The notes beneath the pieces were generated by a model. It was not told the origin of the DNA. It saw only the letters and a list, made by a program, of their open reading frames with translations, and searched no databases. The position numbers and the translations under genes were made by a program. A stretch of 64,000 bases of DNA, taken from contig JBDTSP010000001.1 of NCBI GenBank assembly GCA_039931065.1, forward strand, positions 372,001-436,000. Reading direction: 5' to 3'. This document shows positions 28,031 to 36,687 of this stretch, piece by piece (the stretch's first letter is position 1; every line of letters begins with the position of its first letter). The DNA is from CADEED01 sp039931065 (GTDB taxonomy: Bacteria; Pseudomonadota; Gammaproteobacteria; Steroidobacterales; Steroidobacteraceae).

Positions 28031-30427
28031 ATGAAGTGGCTGCGCGGTGCGCGATGGACGTTGATCGTCGTCGCGGTGCTGGCGCTTGCCGCTTTCGGGC
28101 TCGCCTGGTGGGCGCTGCGGCAGAGCCTGCCGCAGCTCGATGGCCGCGCCGACGCGCCGTCGCTCGGCGCGCAGGCCTCGATCGAACGCGACGCCAACGG
28201 CCGGCCAGTCATCGCCGCCGCCTCCCGCAACGATCTCGCCTTCGCCACCGGCTACGCCCATGCGCAGGATCGATTCTTCCAGATGGATTTGTCGCGGCGC
28301 CTCGCGGCCGGGGAATTGTCCGAGGTCTTCGGCGCCATTGCCCTGCAGACCGACACACGATCGCGGCGCTTCGGATTCCGCGCGGTGGCGCGCCGCGTCA
28401 TCGAGACGGCGCCGGCCGGGGAACGCGCGGTCGTCGAGGCATACACACGCGGCGTGAACGCCGGCCTGCATTCGCTGCGCGCCCGGCCCTGGGAATACCT
28501 GCTGCTGCGCGCCAGCCCACGCGACTGGTCGCCGGAAGATTCGGTCCTGGTCATCCATTCGATGTGGTGGCAGCTGCAGTACGGCGCCATCACGGCCGAG
28601 CTCGGTCGCCGCCGGCTCGAGCGCGCGGCGGCCGCGGCGTCGACGCTCGCGGCGGCCCACGAACTCATCACGTTCGTGTACGCGGGTCACTCCGAGTGGG
28701 ACACACCTAACTATTCGGCCGACGCGCCGTGTGTGCAGGCCGCCTGCACGATGAGCGCGCGCGTGCTCGCGCAGCCGTTTCCGGAGATGTTGCGGTTTGC
28801 GGCGGCGCCGGCGGCGCCCGGGCCGGGCGAGGCCAAACCCGGCAGCAACAACTGGGCGGTCGCCGGCATCCACACCCGTTCCGGAGCGGCGCTCGTCGCC
28901 AACGACATGCACCTCGATCTCGGGGTTCCCGCGGTGTGGTACCCGGCGCGGCTGCGCGTCACCGGCGCCGCGCCGCTCGACATCACCGGCGTCACGCTGC
29001 CCGGTACGCCGGCCGTGGCCGCCGGGTCGAACGGGCAGGTGGCCTGGGGCTTCACCAACAGCTACGGCGATTTCTCCGACGTGCGCTGGGGTAGATGTGC
29101 GAGCGCTGACTTTTCGGTGCGGCGCGAACAGATTCTGGTGCGCGGCGCCGATGCCGCAGAGATCGAGTTCCACGACGTGGGCGCGGGCGTGGTGCTCGAT
29201 GGCGCCGACTACGACGGCGATGTCGCCAAGGGCGAGTGCGCGCAGGTCGCCTGGCTCGCGACCCGTCCGGAGGCGACCAACTTCGGGTTGTTAGGCATGG
29301 AGAGCGCGCACGACATCGACGAGGTGCTGGCGCTGGCCCCGGGCGTGGGTATTCCCGGCCAGAACCTGGTGGTCGGCGACCGGCGTGGCCGCATCGCCTG
29401 GACACTGCTCGGCCGCGTGCCACGCGGATCGGGACCGGATCGCCTGTTCGGCGCGCTCGAGTTCCGCGACGCCACCGATCACCCGCGCATCGCGGACCCG
29501 CCGGTGGGGCGGCTGTGGACCGCGAACCAGCGCGTGGTCGATGGCGCACTCGAAGCCGTCGTCGGCGACGATGAAGTGGACGTGGGCGCCGGCGGTTACG
29601 ACATCGGCGCGCGTGCGCGGCAGATTCGTGACGACCTGCTGAGCCTGTCGCACCCGGCGACGGAAGCCGACATGCTGAAGGTGCAGCTCGACTCGCGCGC
29701 GTTGTTCGTTGCCCGCTGGCGCGACTTGTTGCTCGGGCTCATCGACGAAGACGCGATGAAGGACGCGCCGCGGCGGCGCGAATTCCGCGAACTCGTCAGC
29801 CGCTGGAAAGCCGAGGCGAGCACCGATGCGGTCGGTTATCGACTGGTGCGGGAGTTTCGCGGCAAGACCGAGGATGCGTTGTGGCACGGCCTCACTGCTG
29901 CACTGCTGGGAGAGCAATTCGAAGCACACCGTCCTTCGCAATTCGAGGCGGCGAGCTGGCGGCTGGTGCATGAACGCCCCGACTCGATCGCGCCGCCGGG
30001 TGCCGCCCACTGGCGCGAATTCCTGTTGCAGCAGCTGGATGTTTCGATCAGGAGTTTGCTCGACGAATGCGGCACGCTTGCCCGCTGCACGTTCGGCCAG
30101 AGCGATCCCGTGCGGGTGCGCCATCCTTTGTCGCGTGCGATACCACTGCTGTCGCGGCTGCTCGACATGCCGACGATGGAACTGGCCGGCGATCACCACA
30201 TGCCACGCGTGCAGGACGGCTCGTTCGGCGCCTCCGAGCGCTTCGCGGTCTCGCCGGGACGGGAGACGGAGGGTTACCTCGAGTTGCCGGGTGGATCGTC
30301 CGGGCATCCGCTGTCGCCGTTTTATCGCAGCGGATTTGGCGATTGGGTGAGCGGTGTGCCGACGCCATTCCTGCCGGGCCCGGCAGCGCATAAGCTCGAG
30401 TTGCGGCCAACGGGTGCCGTTCCCTAG
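28031..30427 (+). CDS. Penicillin acylase family (Ntn-hydrolase) protein
   Basis: 798 residues. A single N-terminal hydrophobic segment (9-29) acts as signal or anchor, so the enzyme should be periplasmic. The family precursor is cut into two chains; the nucleophile serine is Ser272 in GSNNWAV, and the short chain has the expected ATGYAHAQDRFFQMD. Members cleave amide bonds of penicillins or acyl-homoserine lactones, so quorum quenching or cell wall fragment turnover are the likely roles. It follows pyk by eight bases. Confidence 0.92.
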   Translation: MKWLRGARWTLIVVAVLALAAFGLAWWALRQSLPQLDGRADAPSLGAQASIERDANGRPVIAAASRNDLAFATGYAHAQDRFFQMDLSRRLAAGELSEVFGAIALQTDTRSRRFGFRAVARRVIETAPAGERAVVEAYTRGVNAGLHSLRARPWEYLLLRASPRDWSPEDSVLVIHSMWWQLQYGAITAELGRRRLERAAAAASTLAAAHELITFVYAGHSEWDTPNYSADAPCVQAACTMSARVLAQPFPEMLRFAAAPAAPGPGEAKPGSNNWAVAGIHTRSGAALVANDMHLDLGVPAVWYPARLRVTGAAPLDITGVTLPGTPAVAAGSNGQVAWGFTNSYGDFSDVRWGRCASADFSVRREQILVRGADAAEIEFHDVGAGVVLDGADYDGDVAKGECAQVAWLATRPEATNFGLLGMESAHDIDEVLALAPGVGIPGQNLVVGDRRGRIAWTLLGRVPRGSGPDRLFGALEFRDATDHPRIADPPVGRLWTANQRVVDGALEAVVGDDEVDVGAGGYDIGARARQIRDDLLSLSHPATEADMLKVQLDSRALFVARWRDLLLGLIDEDAMKDAPRRREFRELVSRWKAEASTDAVGYRLVREFRGKTEDALWHGLTAALLGEQFEAHRPSQFEAASWRLVHERPDSIAPPGAAHWREFLLQQLDVSIRSLLDECGTLARCTFGQSDPVRVRHPLSRAIPLLSRLLDMPTMELAGDHHMPRVQDGSFGASERFAVSPGRETEGYLELPGGSSGHPLSPFYRSGFGDWVSGVPTPFLPGPAAHKLELRPTGAVP

Positions 30428-30437
30428 AGCGAAATGT

Positions 30438-31292
30438 ATGGCTAATGCCCGCTTCACCGGTACCGAAAGATACGTCGCGACTCCCGATCTCATGATGGCG
30501 GTGAACGCCGCGGTGACACTGGCGCGGCCGCTCTTGATCAAGGGCGAGCCCGGCACCGGCAAGACGCAGCTCGCTGAAGAAATCGCCCGCTCGCTCGAGC
30601 GGCCGCTGTACGAGTGGCACATCAAGTCCACCAGCAAGGCGCAGCAGGGCTTGTATGAATACGACGCGGTCTCACGCCTGCGCGATTCGCAGCTCGGCGA
30701 AGAAAGAGTGCGCGACATCCGCAACTACATCGTCAAGGGAAGGTTGTGGGAGGCGTTCGATTCGGACGTGCAGCCGGTGCTGCTCATCGACGAAATCGAC
30801 AAGGCCGACATCGAATTTCCGAACGACCTGCTGCGCGAACTCGACCGCATGGAATTCTACGTGCACGAAACACGCGAACTGGTGAAGGCGCGGCACCGGC
30901 CCATCATCCTCATCACCAGCAACAACGAGAAGGAACTGCCGGACGCCTTCCTGCGCCGCTGCTTCTTCCACTTCATCCGGTTCCCCGACGCGCAGACGAT
31001 GGAGAAAATCGTCCGCGTCCATTTTCCGGATCTCAAGAAGGAGCTGCTGGCCGAAGCGCTCGGCACCTTCTTCGACGTCCGCGACACGCCGGGCCTCAAG
31101 AAAAAGCCATCGACGTCCGAACTGCTCGACTGGATCAAACTACTGCTGGCCGAGGACATACCGGCCGACGCGTTGCGCAGCGACGATCCGAAGAAGACGA
31201 TTCCCGTCCTGCACGGCGCGCTGCTCAAGAACGAACAGGACGTACACCTGTTCGAGCAACTGGTGTTCCTCAACCGCCGCGCGGGGCGTTGA
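30438..31292 (+). CDS. MoxR family AAA+ ATPase
   Basis: 284 residues, MoxR-type ATPase. Walker A reads GEPGTGKTQ (near residue 36), Walker B VLLIDEIDKAD, and sensor 1 ILITSNNEKELPDAFLRR. MoxR proteins act with a von Willebrand A (VWA) partner to insert metals or mature complexes; the VWA gene follows after nine bases. The ATG lies 10 bases after the penicillin acylase stop, so the three may be one transcript. The client protein is unknown. Confidence 0.93.
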   Translation: MANARFTGTERYVATPDLMMAVNAAVTLARPLLIKGEPGTGKTQLAEEIARSLERPLYEWHIKSTSKAQQGLYEYDAVSRLRDSQLGEERVRDIRNYIVKGRLWEAFDSDVQPVLLIDEIDKADIEFPNDLLRELDRMEFYVHETRELVKARHRPIILITSNNEKELPDAFLRRCFFHFIRFPDAQTMEKIVRVHFPDLKKELLAEALGTFFDVRDTPGLKKKPSTSELLDWIKLLLAEDIPADALRSDDPKKTIPVLHGALLKNEQDVHLFEQLVFLNRRAGR

Positions 31293-31301
31293 GCGCAACA
31301 C

Positions 31302-32531
31302 ATGCTGGTCAGATTCTTCACTGACCTGCGCGCCGGCGGTGTGCCGGTGTCGCTGCCCGAATTCCTGTCGCTGCTCGAAGCCCTGGAAGCGCGCGTCGCG
31401 GCCTTGTCGGCGCAGGAATTCTACTACCTCGCGCGTCTCGCGCTCGTGAAAGACGAGCGGTATTTCGACCGGTTCGATCGCGTGTTTGCCGAACACTTCG
31501 AAGGCGCGCAGCAGGTGTTCGAGAAGATCGTCGCGGAACTGCCGCCCGAGTGGCTGCGGCAATTGACCGAGCGGCTGCTCACCGACGAGGAAAAAGCCAG
31601 GGTCGAAGGCCTGGGCGGCTGGGACAAATTACTCGAGACGTTGCGCCAACGGCTGCGTGAACAGCAGGAACGCCATGAAGGCGGCACCAAGTGGATAGGT
31701 ACCGGCGGCAGCTCGCCGTTCGGCAATGGCGGTTTCAATCCGCAAGGCGTGCGCATCGGTTCAACGGCGGGGCGGCATCGGCGCGCGGTCAAGGTGTGGG
31801 ACGCGCGCGACTATCGCAACTTCGACGACGGCGTCGAGCTCGGTACGCGCAACCTCAAGATGGCGTTGCGCCGGCTGCGGAGATTCGCGCGCGAGGGTGC
31901 GCCCGAGGAGCTCGACCTCGAAGGCACCATCGACGCCACGGCGCGAAATGCCGGATTGCTCGACCTGAAACTCGTGGCCGAACGGCGCAACGCCGTGAAG
32001 CTCCTGCTGCTGCTCGATGTGGGCGGTTCGATGGATCCGCACGTGAAGATCTGCGAGGAATTGTTCTCAGCGGCACGCGCCGAGTTCAAACACCTCGAAT
32101 ATTTCTACTTCCACAATTTTCCTTACGAAAAACTGTGGAAGGACAACCGCCGGCGCTTCAGTGTCAGCACCAGCACCATGGCGCTGCTGCGCACTTTCAA
32201 TTCCGACTACCGCGTGGTCGTCATCGGCGATGCGACGATGAGCCCATACGAAATCGAGCAACCCGGTGGCAGCGTCGAACACTGGAACGAAGAATCCGGC
32301 CGGGTGTGGATGGAGCGCATCGCCGCGCATTTCCCGCGGCTGGTGTGGCTCAACCCCGAGCCCGAGGAACGGTGGAAGTGGACCGCTTCGGTCGAGATCA
32401 CTCGGCAGCTGATCGGTAACCGCATGTTTCCGCTGACGCTGCAGGGACTCGACGCAGCCATGCGGGAGCTGAAACACCCGACCTCAACAAAAACGCCCGG
32501 CGCGGTTCCCCGCGCCGGGCGTGATTCATGA
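31302..32531 (+). CDS. VWA domain protein of the CoxE type
   Basis: 409 residues. The N-terminal half is helical; the C-terminal half is a VWA domain with a MIDAS-like LLLDVGGSMDP, where the family's DVGGSM replaces DxSxS. It is the partner of the MoxR ATPase immediately upstream. The last codons (from about 32494) run through the 12-bp hairpin that serves as terminator for the convergent peroxiredoxin gene, so the C-terminal tail TKTPGAVPRAGRDS is encoded by the terminator stem. Confidence 0.9.
   Translation: MLVRFFTDLRAGGVPVSLPEFLSLLEALEARVAALSAQEFYYLARLALVKDERYFDRFDRVFAEHFEGAQQVFEKIVAELPPEWLRQLTERLLTDEEKARVEGLGGWDKLLETLRQRLREQQERHEGGTKWIGTGGSSPFGNGGFNPQGVRIGSTAGRHRRAVKVWDARDYRNFDDGVELGTRNLKMALRRLRRFAREGAPEELDLEGTIDATARNAGLLDLKLVAERRNAVKLLLLLDVGGSMDPHVKICEELFSAARAEFKHLEYFYFHNFPYEKLWKDNRRRFSVSTSTMALLRTFNSDYRVVVIGDATMSPYEIEQPGGSVEHWNEESGRVWMERIAAHFPRLVWLNPEPEERWKWTASVEITRQLIGNRMFPLTLQGLDAAMRELKHPTSTKTPGAVPRAGRDS
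32487..32521 (-). terminator. Rho-independent terminator of the peroxiredoxin gene
   Basis: Read on the minus strand: a perfect 12-bp stem, arms 32510-32521 and 32494-32505 with a four-base loop, followed by a T-run (aacaaaaa on the plus strand at 32486-32493). It lies about 40 bases after the minus-strand stop at 32559 and inside the end of the VWA gene. Confidence 0.85.
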
Positions 32532-32558
32532 ACGTGGAAAGAGTTCGTGCGGCGGTGA

Positions 32559-33113
32559 TCAGCCGGCCTTCGCCGGTGCGTGCGCCTTGATCTCCGCGAG
32601 CACCATGTCCGAATGACCCTTGGGGTCGACCTTCGCCCAATGCTTGACGATCTTGCCGTCGGGCCCGATCAGGAAAGTCTGGCGGCTCGCCAATTCGACG
32701 CCGGGAGCGGGGCTCCACAACACGCCGTAGGCCTTGATGGCTTCCTTCTTCGGGTCCGCGAGAATAGTGAACGGCAGCTTGTGGTTCTCGGCGAATCCCT
32801 TGTGAGAATCGACGTCGTCGGCACTTACGCCGAGGATGACCGCGTCGGCCTTGCGAAACGCGAAGATGTTGTCGCGCAGCTCGCACGCCTGCGTCGTGCA
32901 GCCGGAAGTCTCGTCTTTCGGATAGAAATAGAGCACCACCCACTTTCCCTTGTATTCGGAGAGCGAGTGCCAGGCGCCGCCCTGATCCTGTAGTTTGAAC
33001 GCCGGTGCGGCGCTGCCTTCGGCGGGAGCCATTGCGGCTTCGCCAGCCAGGACGCATACACTTGCGGTCGCCGTCACGAGGGCGGTGACCAAAATCCTTC
33101 GAAGTGCGAGCAT
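32559..33113 (-). CDS. Peroxiredoxin (BCP/PrxQ-like) with signal peptide
   Basis: 184 residues from the ATG at 33113, chosen because GGAG lies seven bases before it. An N-terminal signal peptide (LVTALVTATASVCVLAGEA) indicates export, unusual for BCP. The peroxidatic and resolving cysteines are in SGCTTQACELRD, five residues apart as in atypical two-cysteine BCP enzymes. Reduces hydroperoxides using a thioredoxin-like donor. Ends in a strong terminator. Divergent from the patatin gene. Confidence 0.92.
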   Translation of the reverse strand: MLALRRILVTALVTATASVCVLAGEAAMAPAEGSAAPAFKLQDQGGAWHSLSEYKGKWVVLYFYPKDETSGCTTQACELRDNIFAFRKADAVILGVSADDVDSHKGFAENHKLPFTILADPKKEAIKAYGVLWSPAPGVELASRQTFLIGPDGKIVKHWAKVDPKGHSDMVLAEIKAHAPAKAG

Positions 33114-33130
33114 GATGTTCTCCGTCAAAT

Positions 33131-34285
33131 ATGGGCGTCGTGGGGGAGGCGGATATTAGCAGTGTCGCCGGTAACGTGACTCGCGCAGGACTGATCCTGA
33201 CCGGGGGCGGTGCGCGTGCCGCATACCAGGTGGGTGTGCTCAAGGCGCTTGCGGAGATATATCCGCGTCCCGAATGGCCTTTTCCAATCATCGTGGGAAC
33301 GTCGGCCGGCGCGGTGGCCGCGACAATCCTCGCCGGAAACGTCTTGCGCTGGCACCAGACCGTTTCGGATATCGAACAGGTGTGGGCCAATTTTCGCGTC
33401 CACCAGGTGTTTCGTTCCGATGCCATCGCCATGTTCAAAGCCGGCGGCCGCTGGATGGGTTCGCTGCTGACGGGCGGCGCCATCGGGCCACCGAAGTCGC
33501 TGCTCGACAATTCGCCGCTGCGCGAGTTGCTGTCGAAGGTCACGGATTTCGATGCCATCCGCGCCAACGTCGCGCGCGGCGACCTGCGTGCGCTCGCGCT
33601 GTGCGCCACGAGTTACTTCACCGCAAGATCGGTGTCGTTCTTCGAAGCGGAGACCACCGTGAGTGAATGGTCACGCGCCCAGCGTCACGGCGAACGGGTG
33701 CCGCTATCGCTCGACTACCTCATGGCGAGTCTCGGCATTCCGTTCCTGTTTCCGCCGATGAGCCTGCACGGCGAATATTTCGGCGATGGCGCCATGCGGC
33801 AGACCGCGCCGCTCAGTCCGGCGATCCATCTCGGCGCCGACCGGCTGCTGGTCGTCGGCGTGCGCCCGACGCATCTCGATCTCATACCGCGTTTCGTAGC
33901 GTCCGATTCTCCGCCGACGCCCGGCCAGTTGTTCGGCTACATGCTGGACACCCTGTTCAGCGACCAGATCTCCGCCGATCTCGAGAACCTCCATCGCATC
34001 AACCGGCTTTCGGCGCAGGCTGGCACCGTCGTGGGCACGCGACAGATACAGACGCTGATGATCGCGCCGAGCATCGATCCTTCGCAGCTCGCGCTGCGCC
34101 ACATCGATAGTTTGCCGATCAGCCTGCGCGCGCTCATGCGCATCATCGGTGCGCGCGGCGCATCCGGCAGCCTGCTCGCGAGTTACCTGATGTTCGAGGC
34201 GGTGTATACGCGCGAACTCATCGAACTCGGATTTCGCGACACCCTCGCCAGGCGCGACGAAGTCACGGCGTTCCTGACGCCATGA
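33131..34285 (+). CDS. Patatin-like phospholipase family protein
   Basis: 384 residues. Patatin fold: oxyanion loop TGGGARAAYQVGVL, nucleophile elbow GTSAGA (serine near residue 59) and the catalytic aspartate in FGDGAMR. No signal peptide, so cytoplasmic or peripheral to the membrane. It resembles RssA/NTE-type lipid acyl hydrolases. The gene ends in an ATGA overlap with the phosphopantetheinyl transferase gene, so translation is coupled; this hints at lipid or acyl-carrier chemistry. First ATG at 33131 is the likely start, with a GTG or later ATG possible. Confidence 0.88.
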   Translation: MGVVGEADISSVAGNVTRAGLILTGGGARAAYQVGVLKALAEIYPRPEWPFPIIVGTSAGAVAATILAGNVLRWHQTVSDIEQVWANFRVHQVFRSDAIAMFKAGGRWMGSLLTGGAIGPPKSLLDNSPLRELLSKVTDFDAIRANVARGDLRALALCATSYFTARSVSFFEAETTVSEWSRAQRHGERVPLSLDYLMASLGIPFLFPPMSLHGEYFGDGAMRQTAPLSPAIHLGADRLLVVGVRPTHLDLIPRFVASDSPPTPGQLFGYMLDTLFSDQISADLENLHRINRLSAQAGTVVGTRQIQTLMIAPSIDPSQLALRHIDSLPISLRALMRIIGARGASGSLLASYLMFEAVYTRELIELGFRDTLARRDEVTAFLTP

Positions 34286-35022
34286 ATCTGGCCGAAGACG
34301 AAATACACCTGTGGATGTCATTCGAGCGGCCGGCGGACGAGCCGGCGCTCACCCAGCTGACCTCCATCCTGCAGCACCACGAATGTGAACGGCTGGACAG
34401 CGCGCATTCGGCCGAAAACCGGATGCGGATCCTGGCCGCGCGCGCCATGCAGCGCACGGTGCTGGCTAACTACGCGCTCGGGGTGGATCCGGCGGCGCTG
34501 CGCTTCGTGACGGGTGAACACGGCAAACCCGCGCTCGCACCCGAGTTCGAGTCGCTCGGCCTGCACTTCAACCTCACGCACACCGTGGGGTTGGTGGCGC
34601 TCGCGGTGGGGCGCCACCGCGACATCGGCCTCGACGCCGAAAACATCCATGAACGCACCACGGCGTTGCGGCTCGCGCGCCGCTATTTCACCGCGGAAGA
34701 GGCGCGCGATCTCGAAGCCCTGCCGCTCGCGCGCCAGCCGGAGCGGTTCTATTCATTGTGGACACTCAAGGAATCCTGGATGAAGGCGACCGGACGCGGC
34801 GTCGGCGCCGGTCTCGATAAGGCCTCTTTTTCGCTCGATGACGACCACCAGTTGCAGGGACTCTCGTTCGCCGCGTACGACGCTTCGGACTGGCGCTTCT
34901 GGCAATACGCACCCTCGAAGGAGCACGTGCTGGCGCTTGCACTGCGGGCGCCCGGCGCGACCCGCGGGGTGACGGTGGCGACACGTGAATGGCGCCCGGC
35001 GGAGATGGGCGCCGGGGCGTGA
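34282..35022 (+). CDS. 4'-phosphopantetheinyl transferase (Sfp/AcpT-type)
   Basis: 246 residues, close to Sfp-type length. It moves the phosphopantetheine arm of CoA to acyl or peptidyl carrier proteins. Family motifs are visible: FNLTHTVGLVALAV (motif around residues 94-107), GLDAEN (metal and CoA-binding; usually GVDIE) and FYSLWTLKESWMKATGRG, where WTLKES and the KATG end are standard. No carrier-protein or synthase gene is near, so the target lies elsewhere. It overlaps the patatin gene by four bases. Confidence 0.9.
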   Translation: MNLAEDEIHLWMSFERPADEPALTQLTSILQHHECERLDSAHSAENRMRILAARAMQRTVLANYALGVDPAALRFVTGEHGKPALAPEFESLGLHFNLTHTVGLVALAVGRHRDIGLDAENIHERTTALRLARRYFTAEEARDLEALPLARQPERFYSLWTLKESWMKATGRGVGAGLDKASFSLDDDHQLQGLSFAAYDASDWRFWQYAPSKEHVLALALRAPGATRGVTVATREWRPAEMGAGA

Positions 35023-35101
35023 GACTCCGCGCCGTCTTTGACGCCGCCGCCCGGCTCGGCGATAGTTAGCTCGCCGACATAACAATTACAGGGAGCTTTC
35101 C

Positions 35102-36160
35102 ATGATTTCTCGCAATCTGCTTGCGTACGCCACGGCGTGCGCCGGATTCGTGCTGATCGCCTGCGCGCCACCCAACTACAACATCAAGGCGCCGTCACCA
35201 TCCGGTCTCAAGTACCTCGTCACCGGCCAGCCTGCCGAGACGAATTTTTCGCTGCTCGACGAACGCCGGGTCGACGGCAAGGTTTTCAGCCACGGCATCC
35301 TGCCGGCGGAACTCAAGATCGACAATGTGCCGATCGACCCGCTGCCGTTCCTCGCTTCCCAGTTGCAGGCGGAATTCGTCTCGCGCGGCCTGCCGGCCAA
35401 GGTGTCGGACAGGAGCACGGCGCCGCCGGCGATCCATCTCAAGAGTTATCACATGGAGAACATGCGCACGAACGCGTACACGCCGTTTGTCACGCTCACC
35501 TACATCAGTGCGGACGTGGAAGCCGCCGGAAAAACCAGTCGTGTCGGAGTGTTCGTCACGCGCGGCAAGACGCCGGTATGGAGCTTCGAGGAGATCATCG
35601 ATCCGGTGTTTAACCAGCCGCTGTCGCTCGGCATCCAGGAGTTCGCCAGCAAGATCGCGAACCTGGTCTACGGTTATCGCGCCGGTGACGACACGGTCAA
35701 GACGCTGACCGCGAAGATCAAGGGCACCCGCACGCCCAACAGTTTCCTCGACGTCTACGCGCTCGGGTTCACCAACAATCCGGCCGCGATCGACACCCTG
35801 ATAGGGCTCGCCAAGGACGAGCAGGAGTACGTACGCCAGGCGGCAATCGCCTCGCTCGGCAACATCGGCGCCACGACGCAGTTCGGCCTGCTCAAGTCCA
35901 TCTACCAGGATGCGCAGGTGAGCTGGCAGGACCACAGCATCGCGCTCAAGGCCATCGCCGATCTGAACACCGACGAATCGAAGGACTTCGTGACCGCGGA
36001 AGCCAAACGTCTCGGCAGCGATTCGGCAAAGGAATCGCAGGTTCTCGGCAGGCCCTCTATCTCTGAAGTCTCGCGCCGCGCTCAGCGTTTCCTGAGCGCG
36101 GCGGCGAACTCCGGATCGGCGATGAACGCGGCGATCAGGCGCTGCACGCCGATCTGGTAG
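35102..36160 (+). CDS. Lipoprotein with HEAT-like repeat
   Basis: 352 residues. Signal peptide ends with a lipobox LIACAPP (Cys21), so it should be a lipoprotein. Residues about 215-300 resemble HEAT repeats (ALGFTNNPAAIDTLIGLAKD, then AAIASLGNIGA). I do not recognise a named family. The last 79 bases overlap the convergent lipoprotein gene at 36082-36660, so the C-terminal 26 residues are the antisense of that gene; a shorter ancestral end is possible. The two lipoprotein genes facing each other suggests a pair. Confidence 0.75.
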   Translation: MISRNLLAYATACAGFVLIACAPPNYNIKAPSPSGLKYLVTGQPAETNFSLLDERRVDGKVFSHGILPAELKIDNVPIDPLPFLASQLQAEFVSRGLPAKVSDRSTAPPAIHLKSYHMENMRTNAYTPFVTLTYISADVEAAGKTSRVGVFVTRGKTPVWSFEEIIDPVFNQPLSLGIQEFASKIANLVYGYRAGDDTVKTLTAKIKGTRTPNSFLDVYALGFTNNPAAIDTLIGLAKDEQEYVRQAAIASLGNIGATTQFGLLKSIYQDAQVSWQDHSIALKAIADLNTDESKDFVTAEAKRLGSDSAKESQVLGRPSISEVSRRAQRFLSAAANSGSAMNAAIRRCTPIW

Positions 36161-36660
36161 TTCGCGATCGCGCGCGGGATGGCAATTTCGCCGAGGAAGG
36201 CGGAATCCCATTCGTAGCGCGCCGATTTGATCCCCTGCCAGGCGGTCTTGCCATCGCGCGTGATGGTCAGCTGCGCCTGCAGTGCGGCGAATTCCTTGTG
36301 CGCGGCTCCCGCCAGGCTGTTTTCGAGCAACACGCCGTCGATGCTGATCGGGGACGCCGCATCGAGCAGATCGGCATGGTCGAATTCGCTGGCGAGCGCT
36401 TCGCGCAGGTAGGCGGTGTAAGAGCCGTACGGCGAGGTCACGTTCATCGCGCGTGCCTTGACCTTGTCGACGTTGCCCTTGGCTTGCGGATCCTTGCGGA
36501 TCTCGCCGATCTTCACCTTCTCGAGGCCGGCTTCGCGCAGCGCGAGCGTATTGCCGACGAAGGTGTTGTAACGCGGCCCGGCGAGCGTGCAGCCGGTGGC
36601 CAGCAGGCAGGCGGCCAGCAGCGGGGCAATCAGCCGCAGGGGAGTCGTCGAGTCGGGCAC
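36082..36660 (-). CDS. Lipoprotein of unknown function
   Basis: 192 residues; lipobox LATGCTLAG (Cys24). The mature part has a mixed alpha/beta pattern and no family I can name. It overlaps the convergent lipoprotein gene by 79 bases at its 3' end. The stop of mgtE (36688-36690) is 28 bases upstream on the same strand, so the gene could be transcribed with mgtE. That link is only positional. Confidence 0.75.
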   Translation of the reverse strand: MPDSTTPLRLIAPLLAACLLATGCTLAGPRYNTFVGNTLALREAGLEKVKIGEIRKDPQAKGNVDKVKARAMNVTSPYGSYTAYLREALASEFDHADLLDAASPISIDGVLLENSLAGAAHKEFAALQAQLTITRDGKTAWQGIKSARYEWDSAFLGEIAIPRAIANYQIGVQRLIAAFIADPEFAAALRKR

Positions 36661-36687
36661 AGCGAACCTCTTTCGCCCGGCAGGCGG

